From NCBI GenBank assembly GCA_937996535.1, contig CALKVF010000011.1, forward strand, positions 1 through 26,029: a stretch of DNA of 26,029 nucleotides, read 5' to 3'. The stretch comes from an uncultured Novosphingobium sp. GTDB lineage: Bacteria; Pseudomonadota; Alphaproteobacteria; Sphingomonadales; Sphingomonadaceae. Numbering within the stretch: the stretch's first letter is position 1; each line of letters opens with the position of its first letter. The notes below the pieces were generated by a model that worked only from the letters and a program-made list of their open reading frames with translations, did not search any database and was not told where the DNA came from. Position numbers and translations under genes: made by a program. Shown in pieces: positions 14,568-22,076 of this stretch.

Positions 14568-14587
14568 GGCCGCCTGATGGGGCGGCC
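14568..14587 (+). promoter_or_regulatory. Hairpin between prohead protease and major capsid genes
   Basis: GGCCGCC (14568-14574), loop TGATGG, GGCGGCC (14581-14587): a perfect 7-bp GC stem in the 69-bp leader of the capsid gene, just before its GAAAGG ribosome-binding site. No U-tract follows, so it is more likely an RNA-processing or stabilising element than a terminator. Confidence 0.45.
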
Positions 14588-14610
14588 ATTTCGCGAAAGG
14601 TGCAAGCCCC

Positions 14611-15762
14611 ATGGATAATGCCCAGCCTACCCCCACCCCCGATACCGCCGCGCTCGACGCTTCGTTCGATATCGTCGCCCGCCAGGACGCCGCCGATGCC
14701 GCGCTCGGCGCGCTGCGCAGCGATGTCGATGAAGTGAAATCGCGGCTCGACCGGGTCAGCCGCGCCGCCGCCCGACCGGCAATCGGCGCTGCCGGCACGG
14801 TCAGCCCCGAACTCAAGGGCTTCGTCGATGGCTATCTGCGCCATGGCCGCGAAAGCGAATTGAAGTCGATCAGCGGCGCTGTTGCCGCCGATGGCGGCTA
14901 TGCCGTCCCGCGCGAGATCGATGCCCTGATCGCGGCCCAGCTCAAACTGATCAGCCCGATCCGTGCCATCGCCCAGGTCGTCCAGACCGGCACCGCCGGC
15001 TACCGCAAGCTGGTGACCAGCGGCGGATCGGCCTCGGGCTGGGTCAGCGAAGTCGCCGCGCGGCCCGAAACCACCACGCCCAAGTTCAATGAAATCGCCC
15101 CGCCGATGGGCGAACTCTATGCCAACCCGGCGGCCAGCCAGGCCATGCTCGACGATGCCCAGTTCGATCTTGAAGGTTGGCTGGCAAACGAGATCGCGAT
15201 GGAATTCGCCCGCGCCGAAGGGGCCGCCTTCGTCAATGGCAGCGGCACCAACCAGCCCAAGGGCTTCCTTGGCGCGCCGACCAGCACGGCGGCCGACGCT
15301 GCCCGCGCCTTTGGCACGCTGCAATTCATCGCCAGCGGCAATGCCACCGCCTTTGACACCGCGCCCGAGCTGAAGCTGATCGACCTTGTCCATTCGCTCA
15401 AGGCGGGGCATCGCCAGGGCGCCTGCTTCCTAATGAATTCCAAGACGCTGGCCGCCGTGCGCAAGTTCAAGGCCGCCGATGGCTCGTTCCTGTGGACCCC
15501 GGGCCTGCTCGACGGCGCCCCGGCCCGCTTGCTCGGCTACCCGGTGGTCGAGGCCGAGGATATGCCCGATGTCGCCGCCGGGGTGTTCCCGATCGCGTTC
15601 GGCAACTTCCGCAACGGCTATCTCATCGCCGAGCGCAAGGCGACGACGATCCTGCGCGATCCCTTCACCAACAAGCCGTTCGTGAACTTCTACGCGACCA
15701 AGCGGATCGGCGGGCAGGTGCTCGATAGCGACGCGATCAAGCTGCTCAAGATCTCGACCTGA
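14611..15762 (+). CDS. GTA major capsid protein (HK97 fold)
   Basis: A 383-aa capsid protein. Residues ~10-55 are the scaffolding delta-domain with a coiled coil (DAALGALRSDVDEVKSRLDR). The body begins around GAVAADGGYAVPREIDALIA (about 90-109), preceded by ELKSIS, so protease cleavage probably falls near there (inference). Further hallmarks are LKLISPIRAIAQVVQTGTAG, SGWVSEVAARPETTTPKFNE, DLEGWLANEIAMEFARAEGA, FVNGSGTNQPKGFLG and the C-terminal LLGYPVVEAEDMPDVAAG and FGNFRNGYLIAERKATT. The length is close to other GTA capsid proteins. Start ATG 14611 with GAAAGG at 14595-14600. The gene is bracketed by hairpins on both sides, the downstream pair ending in T6, which may set capsid expression apart from the tail genes. 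Confidence 0.96.
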   Translation: MDNAQPTPTPDTAALDASFDIVARQDAADAALGALRSDVDEVKSRLDRVSRAAARPAIGAAGTVSPELKGFVDGYLRHGRESELKSISGAVAADGGYAVPREIDALIAAQLKLISPIRAIAQVVQTGTAGYRKLVTSGGSASGWVSEVAARPETTTPKFNEIAPPMGELYANPAASQAMLDDAQFDLEGWLANEIAMEFARAEGAAFVNGSGTNQPKGFLGAPTSTAADAARAFGTLQFIASGNATAFDTAPELKLIDLVHSLKAGHRQGACFLMNSKTLAAVRKFKAADGSFLWTPGLLDGAPARLLGYPVVEAEDMPDVAAGVFPIAFGNFRNGYLIAERKATTILRDPFTNKPFVNFYATKRIGGQVLDSDAIKLLKIST

Positions 15763-15780
15763 TGCTGCGGCTTTAAGCCT

Positions 15781-15815
15781 GGCGGGACGCGGCCCTTCCC
15801 CTGCCGCGTCCCGCC
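15781..15815 (+). promoter_or_regulatory. First of two abutting 13-bp hairpins after the capsid gene
   Basis: Left arm 15781-15793, loop 15794-15802 (CCTTCCCCT), right arm 15803-15815: a perfect 13-bp inverted repeat, 18 bp after the capsid stop. No U-tract follows directly; the second hairpin begins at the next base. It could protect the 3' end of the capsid mRNA or take part in alternative folding with the second hairpin. Confidence 0.7.
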
Positions 15816-15860
15816 GCGCCCGCGCCGCAGCCTCCCGGCGGCGCGGGCGCCCCATTTTTT
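15816..15860 (+). terminator. Intrinsic terminator-like hairpin with T6 between capsid and adaptor genes
   Basis: Left arm 15816-15828, loop 15829-15837 (AGCCTCCCG), right arm 15838-15850, perfect over 13 bp and entirely G/C, followed by CCCA and T6 (15855-15860). This is the shape of a Rho-independent terminator, yet it lies inside the structural cluster, with the adaptor gene starting 27 bp later. Partial termination would give much capsid mRNA and less tail mRNA. The 4-nt gap before the T-run may weaken it. Confidence 0.68.
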
Positions 15861-15886
15861 CCTGAAACAGCCAGATGGAGACCGCC

Positions 15887-16435
15887 ATGAAGCGGACAAT
15901 CGTCACGCCGGCCGGATCCCAACCGGCGGCCCTCTCCGAACTCAAGGACTGGCTCGGCATCACCGCGCCGGGCGACGATGCGCAGCTCTCTGCCCTGCTG
16001 CGCACCGCACTTGACCTGTGCGAGGATTTTACCGGCACCATGCCCGTGCAGCAGACCTGCGAGGAACTGCTGCCCGTGACCGGCACCTGGGCGAAGATCG
16101 CCGCGCGCCCGGTTCAGGCGATCCTTGCCGTCGAAGGTGTCCCCGCCGAAGGCGCGCGCTTTGCCCTGCCGGCCGCCAACTACGCGATCGAGCTTGATGC
16201 CGATGGCGGCGGGCGGGTGCTGGTGCGCAATTCGGGCGCGGCCGGGCGGATCGCGGTGCGCTTCATCGCTGGGCTGGCTGGCGATTGGGCGGCCCTGCCC
16301 GATGGCCTGCGCCACGGCGTGCTGCGGCTGGCCGCGCACCTCTACCGCGCCCGTGAAAGCGATGCCCCGCCGGCCCTGCCCCCGGCAGCGGTAGCCGCGA
16401 TGTGGCGGCCCTGGCGGCAGTTGCGGCTGGCATGA
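15887..16435 (+). CDS. GTA head-tail adaptor (gp6-like connector)
   Basis: A 182-aa protein in the gene 6 position, related to the gp6/phiE125 gp8-like head-tail connector family; it forms a ring under the portal. MKRTIVTPAGSQPAALSELK with DWLGITAPGDDAQLSALLRT and ALDLCEDFTGTMPVQQT is the typical N-terminal helical bundle. A beta-rich middle (ARFALPAANYAIELDADGGG) and LPDGLRHGVLRLAAHLYRAR near the C-terminus follow, ending in MWRPWRQLRLA. ATG 15887 has GGAG six nt upstream; an ATG at 15875 is in frame but poorly placed. Its stop overlaps the next start (ATGA). Confidence 0.88.
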   Translation: MKRTIVTPAGSQPAALSELKDWLGITAPGDDAQLSALLRTALDLCEDFTGTMPVQQTCEELLPVTGTWAKIAARPVQAILAVEGVPAEGARFALPAANYAIELDADGGGRVLVRNSGAAGRIAVRFIAGLAGDWAALPDGLRHGVLRLAAHLYRARESDAPPALPPAAVAAMWRPWRQLRLA

Positions 16436-16584
16436 GCGGCTTTGAAACGCTGGCCGCCCGGCTGATCGCCAGTGCCCGCCGCCTCGGCGAAGCACGCGCG
16501 GCCGAGCGCCGCCTGCAAGCCGCCGATCCCGCCGCGCGCTGGCGTCAGGCCAGCCTGCTTTGGCCGCTGTTCACGAAAGGATAG
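16432..16584 (+). CDS. Very small hypothetical protein at the GTA gene 7 position
   Basis: A 50-aa product, MSGFETLAARLIASARRLGE followed by a stretch rich in Ala and Arg and ending WPLFTKG. It starts at an ATG overlapping the adaptor stop (ATGA) and ends 5 bp before the DUF3168 start, so the spacing favours a real gene. The composition suggests a single amphipathic helix. In the R. capsulatus GTA the gene at this position makes a larger head-tail joining protein; I cannot show that this is its homologue. Confidence 0.6.
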   Translation: MSGFETLAARLIASARRLGEARAAERRLQAADPAARWRQASLLWPLFTKG

Positions 16585-16589
16585 CCCCC

Positions 16590-16979
16590 GTGGAAATTCC
16601 CCTGCGCGCCGCGCTGATCGCTTGGCTGGCAGCCGATCCGGCGCTGTCCGGCCAGCTCAACGCCATTGTCGAGGAAGCCCCCAGCCGCACCGCTCTGCCG
16701 TGGCTGGCGATCGCTGCCAGCGCCAGCGCCGACTGGAGCGCCAAGGACCGCCAGGGCCGCGAAGTGCGGATCGCGCTGGAACTGCACTGCCGCGGCGACC
16801 GGGCCGATAGCGCCGCCGCGCTGTGCGCCGCGATCGAAAGCCGCATTGCCGTGCTGCCCCCGGCCCAGCCGGGCTGGCGCGTGGTTTCGGCCACATTCCT
16901 GCGCGCCCGCGCCGAACAGCGCGGGGCCAATACCCGCGCGGTCCTGATCGAATACCGCTTCCGCGTGCTTGCGGACTGA
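16590..16979 (+). CDS. GTA tail terminator/completion protein (DUF3168)
   Basis: A 129-aa DUF3168-family protein, the ring that caps the tail tube and joins it to the head (gene 8 position). PLRAALIAWLAADPALSGQL, then PSRTALPWLAIAAS, REVRIALELHCRGDRADSAA, WRVVSATFLRARAEQRGANT and ending RAVLIEYRFRVLAD are typical. The start is a GTG at 16590 with AAAGGA eight nt upstream; the frame is open upstream but lacks another good start. Confidence 0.9.
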   Translation: MEIPLRAALIAWLAADPALSGQLNAIVEEAPSRTALPWLAIAASASADWSAKDRQGREVRIALELHCRGDRADSAAALCAAIESRIAVLPPAQPGWRVVSATFLRARAEQRGANTRAVLIEYRFRVLAD

Positions 16980-16999
16980 ACCCTAGAAAGGAGCCCCCG

Positions 17000-17407
17000 A
17001 TGACCGCCCAGAAAGGCAGCGCCTTCCTGCTCAAGATTTCCGACGGCGGCACCCCCGCCACCTATCGCACCGTCGCCGGGCTGCGGACCACCAACCTCTG
17101 GATCACCGGCGACATGGTGGTCACCACGTCCAAGGACAGCGGCGGCTGGCGCGAGATGCTCTCGGGCGCGGGCGTGCGGCAAGTGTCGGTGACCGCCGCC
17201 GGGATCTTCCTCGGCAGTGCCGCCGAAGCTCAGGTCCGCGCCAACGCGATGAACGGCACGCTCGATTCCTATGAATTGAGTTTCGAGGACGGCGAAAAGC
17301 TGCGCGGCCGGTTCCTCGTCCAGAAGCTCGACTATTCGGGCGATTTCAACGGCGAGCGCAATTACACCCTGAGCCTTGAAAGCTCGGGCCCGGTCGCTGC
17401 CGCATGA
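17000..17407 (+). CDS. GTA major tail tube protein
   Basis: A 135-aa TP901-1-type major tail protein (gene 9), polymerising into the tail tube. MTAQKGSAFLLKISDGG, TVAGLRTTNLWITGDMVVTT, SKDSGGWREMLSGAGVRQVS and YSGDFNGERNYTLSLESSGP are the family landmarks. ATG 17000 with a strong AGAAAGGAG at 16985-16993, the best Shine-Dalgarno of the cluster, as expected for a high-copy protein. Its 3' end overlaps the next start (ATGA). Confidence 0.93.
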   Translation: MTAQKGSAFLLKISDGGTPATYRTVAGLRTTNLWITGDMVVTTSKDSGGWREMLSGAGVRQVSVTAAGIFLGSAAEAQVRANAMNGTLDSYELSFEDGEKLRGRFLVQKLDYSGDFNGERNYTLSLESSGPVAAA

Positions 17408-17733
17408 GCGCCGCCAGCGCCAATCCGTGGCGCGGCGAGGCGGCGCTGGTGGTTGCCGGCACGCCTCGCGTGCTGCGCCCCAGCTTTGCCGCGCTCGTCG
17501 CCGCCGAGGAGGAACTTGGGCCCCTGTTCGCGCTGGTTGACCGCGCGGGCTCGGGCCAGCTCAAGCTGGCCGAAATGGCCGCGTTGTTCTGGCACTGCCT
17601 GAACGGGGACGAGGCCCTGACCCGCGAAGCCGTGGGCGAGGCGGTGCTGGCCCAAGGCCTCGCCGCCGCCTCCCGCCCGCTGCGGATCCTGCTCGGTCAG
17701 ATCCTCCAGGGCGATGCCGGCGAGGGGGCATGA
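17404..17733 (+). CDS. GTA tail assembly chaperone, gene 10 type
   Basis: A 109-aa protein of the GTA gp10-like tail tube/tape-measure chaperone family. NPWRGEAALVVAGTPRVLRP, SFAALVAAEEELGPLFALVD and KLAEMAALFWHCLNGDEALT give the usual beta-hairpin then helices. It is needed for assembly but not expected in the particle. ATGA overlaps at both ends couple it to the tube protein and to the second chaperone. The second chaperone is in the -1 frame, as in phages that make a fused product by frameshifting, but I see no good slippery site. Confidence 0.85.
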   Translation: MSAASANPWRGEAALVVAGTPRVLRPSFAALVAAEEELGPLFALVDRAGSGQLKLAEMAALFWHCLNGDEALTREAVGEAVLAQGLAAASRPLRILLGQILQGDAGEGA

Positions 17734-17921
17734 CCCATGCCTTTGGCCCTGGCGCCAGCCGGCTCGCCGGGCTGGCGGCGCGGCTGCTTGGCTGGCGGCC
17801 GGGCGAATTCTGGCACGCCACGCCCGCCGAACTGGCCGCGGCGCTTACCCCTGTTACTGCCGCGGACCAGCCGCTTGGCCGCAGCGATCTCAACCGCCTG
17901 ATGGAGCGCGAAAATGGCTGA
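17730..17921 (+). CDS. Small tail assembly chaperone (rcc01693-like)
   Basis: A 63-aa protein of the short phage tail assembly chaperone family found directly before the GTA tape measure. LLGWRPGEFWHATPAELAAA is the signature (a Trp-Arg-Pro-x-x-Phe-Trp core), followed by PLGRSDLNRLMERENG. The start overlaps the preceding stop, and its end overlaps the tape-measure start at 17914 by 8 bp. Confidence 0.88.
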   Translation: MTHAFGPGASRLAGLAARLLGWRPGEFWHATPAELAAALTPVTAADQPLGRSDLNRLMERENG

Positions 17922-18495
17922 TACCCTGGCACCCACCGTGGATAGCCTGCTGATCGACGTGCGCGCCAACACCCAAGGCTTTGCCGCCGATGTCGCCGCC
18001 ATGCGCGGCACGTTCGACGGCACGCTGGTCGATGGTTTGACGCGGGCGGGCGATGTGCTCGAACGCGGGCTGACCGGCGCACTGCGCAAGGGCAGTCTTG
18101 GCTTTGAAGACCTGCGCCGGATCGCGTTCAACGTGATCGATTCGATCGCCAGCCAGGCACTCGGCAACCTCTCCGCCTCAATTGGCGGGGGCGGGGGTGC
18201 GCTGGGCGTCATGCCGGGGATCGGCAGCCTGCTGGGCGCGATCCTGGGCCTGCCGGGCCGCGCCACCGGCGGCGCGGTATCGCCGGGGCGCGGCTATGTC
18301 GTGGGTGAACGCGGCCCCGAACTGTTCGTGCCGACCAGCGCGGGGCGGATCGAACCCGGCCTCATGGCCCCGGCGCGCGATGTCAAAGTCTCCATCGCGA
18401 TCACCGCCCCTGCAGGCACCAGCGCGCCCCAGGCGCTGCAACGCTCGGGCCGGCAAGTCGCCAGCGCGGTGCGCCGCGCGCTGACCCAGCTCTGA
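17914..18495 (+). CDS. GTA tail tape measure protein, very short
   Basis: A 193-aa tape measure, tiny compared with siphophage ones (often >600 aa) and similar to the R. capsulatus GTA protein, so a short tail is expected. The N-terminal part (residues 1-60) is helical; LRKGSLGFEDLRRIAFNVID and SIASQALGNLSAS lead to a Gly-rich hydrophobic stretch (GVMPGIGSLLGAILGLPG). The C-terminal GRATGGAVSPGRGYVVGERG then PELFVPTSAGRI is the universal tape-measure end motif. ATG 17914 lies within the end of the chaperone gene. Confidence 0.9.
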   Translation: MADTLAPTVDSLLIDVRANTQGFAADVAAMRGTFDGTLVDGLTRAGDVLERGLTGALRKGSLGFEDLRRIAFNVIDSIASQALGNLSASIGGGGGALGVMPGIGSLLGAILGLPGRATGGAVSPGRGYVVGERGPELFVPTSAGRIEPGLMAPARDVKVSIAITAPAGTSAPQALQRSGRQVASAVRRALTQL

Positions 18496-18507
18496 AAGGA
18501 ACCGCTC

Positions 18508-20844
18508 ATGGCCTTCTGGCTCGCCGCCAAGCGCGAGGGACAGGACTGCGACTGGATCCAGCGGTTCGACCCGCGGTTCTGGACTGTCAACTTCCCCCGC
18601 CCGATGATGGCCGCTTTGACCACCCCCGCCCCCGATGCCTTGCGCGTCGATGCCGTGTTTCTGCGGCAAGGCGATCTCGCCGGGATCATCTGGGACAGCG
18701 CCGACCGGCTCGATCACCCGCTGCTCGCCTATGCGACCGACCGCGATTATGCGCGTACCACGCTGTCGTTCCGCTGGCGTTCGGGCGGAGTGCTCGCGCT
18801 CGATGCGGTCAACGGCCCGGTGCTGACGATCGAAGGGCATGATGCGGGCGGCGCGGCGCGCACCTGGTACGTGCGGCTGTGGAACTATGCGCAAGGCAGC
18901 CCTGATGATGCCGCGATCACTCTGCCGTTTTCGGAGCTTGCCGGGGGCTTCCTGCTGCCGGGTGAGGCCGATCCGGTTCATCCCGCCGCGATCGAGCGGA
19001 TGTTCATCTCGCTGGTCGCACCGGGCTATGTCGCGGGCAGCACCGCGCCGCTCGCCAGCCCGGCCGAAGGCTGGGCCGAGCTGACCGAAATCCGCTGCGA
19101 GGGCGATCGCCCATTGCTGCGGATCGGCGATGTGATCGTGCCCCCGCATGGGCTGGCGATTGCAACGGCCTATGACGACTGCTGCAACCAGAGCCCGGCC
19201 CGGCTGATTCGCGCCGCGCGCCAGTTGGGCTATCGCGGGAGCCTGCTGCACTACGTCGGGATGAGCCATTTCATGCGGCTCACCGCGAGCAGCGGGGCCT
19301 ATCTCGCCGCCAGCAGCGGCGATCCGCTCTGCGCCCCAGCCAAGGCCTGGCACCGCGCCTTCTTTGCCGAGGTCGTGTCTGCCGGATTTTCGCCGATCGC
19401 GTCGCTGTCCTATGAATTGCTCGCTGAACATTGCCCCGCGCCCTGGCAACAACGCGCCAGCAATGGCGATCCTGCACGCACCGGATGGTCGCCGCCCTCG
19501 GCGCTGCTGTCCCCCGCCAATGCGGCGGCGATGGCATGGCTGCGCGCTGCGGCCAGCGGCTTTGCCGCGCTGCTGCGCGAAGCCGGCGCCCCGGTGCGCT
19601 TCCAGATCGGCGAACCGTGGTGGTGGATCACCGCCGATGGCCGCCCCTGCCTTTACGACGATGCCGCCAAGGCCGCCTTCGGGGGCAATCCGGCGGTCAT
19701 CACCGACCTCAGCCAGCCGCTGACCAGCGCGCAGCTTGCTCTGCTCGATCAGGCCGGGGCCAGTCTGGCCGCATCGACACACGCCCTGCGCGATGCCGTG
19801 CGCGCCGCCGCCGGGCCAGAGGGGGCCGAAGTCCTACTGCTGGCCTTCCTGCCCGGCGTGCTGGACCCGGCCATGCCGGAGGTGCGCCGCGCCAATCTGC
19901 CGCTCGGCTGGGCGGCCCCCGCCTTCGACCGGCTGCAGGTCGAAGACTATGACTGGCTTACCGCCGGGGCCGATGGGCCGCGCCGCGCAGCCTACGGCGC
20001 AATCACCGCACGGCTTGGCTATCCCGCCACCGCGCAGGACTATCTTGCCGGCTTCGTGCTCGATCCGGCCGATCAGGCACTGTGGCCGCGGATCGATGCC
20101 GGGCTCGATGAAGCGGCCGCGCGCGGCGTGCACGAGCGCTTTGTCTGGGCGCTGCCGCAGGTCTGCCGCGACGGCTTCGTGCGCTTGCCGCACAACTCCG
20201 ATGAGGACGATATGACGCCTTTCGACGATCTCTCCTATCCGCTCGCGCTCGGGCGGGACGCCAGCGTCACGCCCGAATTTTCGACCAGCGTGGCGATCAC
20301 CGCATCGGGCTTTGAACGGCGCAACAGCCTGTGGTCCGACGCGCGGCTGCGCTTCGACATCGGCCCCGGGATCCGCTCCGAGGCGGAGCTGGGCGTGCTG
20401 CTGGCGTTCTTCCGCGCCAGGCGCGGCGCAGCGCGCGGCTTTCGCCTGCGCGACCCGACCGATTTCAGCTCCCACGCGATGACCCTGCCGCCGACCATGA
20501 CCGACCAACTGCTCGGGCATGGCAACGGCGCGGCCACCAGTTTCGCCCTGCTCAAGCGTTATGGCGCCAGCGACAGCGAACAGCTGCGCCGGATCACCCG
20601 TCCGGTTGCGGGCAGCGTGCTGGTCAGCCTGGGCGGGGCCGCCAGCAACGCCTTTACGCTGGAGCCCGGCGGGCTGGTGACCTTTGCCGTTCCGCCCGCA
20701 AGCGGCGTGCCCGTGCGCGCCGGATTCCTGTTCGACGTGCCGGTGCGCTTTGCCGAAGACCGGTTGGAGATCGCCGGAGCAAGCTTTGCCGCCGGCGATG
20801 TGCCCAGCGTGCCGGTGATCGAAATCCGCGAGGCTGCGGCATGA
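18508..20844 (+). CDS. GTA distal tail protein: N-terminal TIM-barrel/tail-sheath-like region fused to DUF2460
   Basis: A 778-aa protein in the gene 12 position. Residues 569-778, from an internal Met at nt 20212 (MTPFDDLSYPLALGRDASVT), form a complete DUF2460/TIGR02217 distal tail protein: SGFERRNSLWSDARLRFDIG, FFRARRGAARGFRLRDPTDF, LLKRYGASDSEQLRRITRPV. That domain alone is the whole R. capsulatus gene 12 product. The extra residues 1-568 start MAFWLAAKREGQDCDWIQRF and contain alternating strand/helix blocks including IATAYDDCCNQSPARLIRAA (~217), FFAEVVSAGFSPIASLSYEL and RFQIGEPWWWI (Glu369), like a TIM barrel of the non-contractile tail-sheath type (family recalled, not searched). Start ATG 18508 with GAAAGGA. 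There is no internal stop or good ribosome site before 20212, so it is one protein. Confidence 0.85.
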   Translation: MAFWLAAKREGQDCDWIQRFDPRFWTVNFPRPMMAALTTPAPDALRVDAVFLRQGDLAGIIWDSADRLDHPLLAYATDRDYARTTLSFRWRSGGVLALDAVNGPVLTIEGHDAGGAARTWYVRLWNYAQGSPDDAAITLPFSELAGGFLLPGEADPVHPAAIERMFISLVAPGYVAGSTAPLASPAEGWAELTEIRCEGDRPLLRIGDVIVPPHGLAIATAYDDCCNQSPARLIRAARQLGYRGSLLHYVGMSHFMRLTASSGAYLAASSGDPLCAPAKAWHRAFFAEVVSAGFSPIASLSYELLAEHCPAPWQQRASNGDPARTGWSPPSALLSPANAAAMAWLRAAASGFAALLREAGAPVRFQIGEPWWWITADGRPCLYDDAAKAAFGGNPAVITDLSQPLTSAQLALLDQAGASLAASTHALRDAVRAAAGPEGAEVLLLAFLPGVLDPAMPEVRRANLPLGWAAPAFDRLQVEDYDWLTAGADGPRRAAYGAITARLGYPATAQDYLAGFVLDPADQALWPRIDAGLDEAAARGVHERFVWALPQVCRDGFVRLPHNSDEDDMTPFDDLSYPLALGRDASVTPEFSTSVAITASGFERRNSLWSDARLRFDIGPGIRSEAELGVLLAFFRARRGAARGFRLRDPTDFSSHAMTLPPTMTDQLLGHGNGAATSFALLKRYGASDSEQLRRITRPVAGSVLVSLGGAASNAFTLEPGGLVTFAVPPASGVPVRAGFLFDVPVRFAEDRLEIAGASFAAGDVPSVPVIEIREAAA

Positions 20845-21662
20845 GCCGGGTGTGGTTCGACCAGCCGCTCGAAACCGCCGCAACGTTCTGGCGGGTGCTG
20901 CGCCGTGACGGCGTGGCGCTGGGCTTTACCACCCACGACCGTGACCTGTGGCTGGACGGGATTAACCACCGCGCCGCGCCGGGCCTCGTGCCCTCGGCGA
21001 TCCGCCGCTCGGCCGATTTCGAGCCCGACAGCGCCGAAGTCCAGGGCGCGCTCAGCCATGCTTCGATCTCGGCCGCGGATCTGGCCGCCGGCCGGTTCGA
21101 CGGGGCCAGCGTGCAAATCGGGCTGGTCGATTGGGAGACGCTGGAAACCACTGTGCTCTATCGCGGGACGATCGGCGCGGTGACGCAAGAGGCCGGATCG
21201 TTCACCGCCGCGCTGCAATCGCGCAAGGCCGAACTGCAACGCGATCCGATCCCGCGCACCAACCCCAGTTGCCGCGCTGCCTTTTGCGGGCCCGGGTGCA
21301 CGCTGTCCGCCCCGCGTTTCACCCACGAAGCGCGCCTGATCGCGGCCGATCCGGTGGCCAACACGGTCGAACTGGATTGTCCCGCGCCGCTCTCGGCGCT
21401 GCTCGGCGGCACGCTGCGCTGGCTCGATGGCCCCTCGGCTGGGGCAACGCTGGGCATCGCCGCCGTGGTCGGCGGAACGCTGGTGCTCGATCTCCCGCTG
21501 GATAGCCCGCCGCCGGTCGGTGTCCGGGCACTGGTGCGCGAGGGCTGCGATCGCACCCTGGACACCTGCGCCAATCGATTTGCCAATTCGGTTAATTTTA
21601 ACGGCGAACCTCACCTACCCGGCAATGATCTGGTCACCCGCTACCCTGCGCCCAGCCAATGA
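20841..21662 (+). CDS. GTA tail hub protein (DUF2163)
   Basis: A 273-aa baseplate hub protein (gene 13) of the DUF2163/BR0599 family. The N-terminal FWRVLRRDGVALGFTTHDRD and GLVPSAIRRSADFEPDSAEV are diagnostic. A cysteine set lies in the C-terminal half: C144, C149, C153 (SCRAAFCGPGC) and C236, C243 (EGCDRTLDTC), followed by RFANSVNFNGEPHLPG. Phage lambda's equivalent tail-tip protein gpL binds an iron-sulfur cluster through C-terminal cysteines, so the same is plausible here. ATGA overlaps at both ends. Confidence 0.92.
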   Translation: MSRVWFDQPLETAATFWRVLRRDGVALGFTTHDRDLWLDGINHRAAPGLVPSAIRRSADFEPDSAEVQGALSHASISAADLAAGRFDGASVQIGLVDWETLETTVLYRGTIGAVTQEAGSFTAALQSRKAELQRDPIPRTNPSCRAAFCGPGCTLSAPRFTHEARLIAADPVANTVELDCPAPLSALLGGTLRWLDGPSAGATLGIAAVVGGTLVLDLPLDSPPPVGVRALVREGCDRTLDTCANRFANSVNFNGEPHLPGNDLVTRYPAPSQ

Positions 21663-22066
21663 CCGGTGCAGACCTGGCCCGCGCGGCGCAGAATCTGATC
21701 GGCACCCCGTTTCGCCTGCATGGGCGCGATCCGGCCAGCGGGCTTGATTGCATCGGCCTGCTCGGTGCGGCGATGGCGGCCTGCGGGCAGCCGAGCAGCC
21801 TGCCCACCGGCTACACTCTGCGCCTGAGTGACCCTGCCCCGTGGCTGCCCGATCCAGCCGCCCTTGGCTTTGCCGCTACCAGCGCCCCGGTCATGCCGGG
21901 CGACGTGGCTCTGCTGCAACTCGGCGCGGCGCAGTTTCACCTCGCCATCGCCGCCGCGCCGCGCGGCTGGATCCATGCTCACGCCGGCCTGCGCCGGGTC
22001 GTGCTGACCCCGCAGCTGCCCGAGGGGCGGATTGCCCACCACTGGCGCCGCGCGCCTACCGCTTGA
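21659..22066 (+). CDS. GTA tail NlpC/P60 peptidase
   Basis: A 135-aa cysteine peptidase (gene 14) that probably cuts peptidoglycan stem peptides during DNA entry into the recipient. RAAQNLIGTPFRLHGRDPAS precedes the catalytic Cys31 in GLDCIGLLGAA; His94 in QFHLAIAA is the general base and His106 or His108 in WIHAHAG the likely third residue. The ATG overlaps the hub stop (ATGA). The length matches the phage/GTA-type NlpC subfamily. No signal peptide, as expected for a structural component. Confidence 0.93.
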   Translation: MTGADLARAAQNLIGTPFRLHGRDPASGLDCIGLLGAAMAACGQPSSLPTGYTLRLSDPAPWLPDPAALGFAATSAPVMPGDVALLQLGAAQFHLAIAAAPRGWIHAHAGLRRVVLTPQLPEGRIAHHWRRAPTA

Positions 22067-22076
22067 AAGGCTCATC

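Noticed and set aside
17700..17735. Programmed -1 frameshift joining the two tail chaperones
   Set aside because: The second gene is in the -1 frame and a G5 run (GAGGGGGCATGA) is present, but the codon phasing does not give a proper X-XXY-YYZ slippery heptamer and ATGA re-initiation explains expression.
18178..19782. 534-codon open frame on the minus strand opposite the tape measure and DUF2460 genes
   Set aside because: A high-GC antisense shadow: no recognisable domain, low-complexity Arg/Gly/Ala composition, and it overlaps two well-supported genes. The same holds for long minus frames at 22230-23786, 14002-15411 and 19834-20883.
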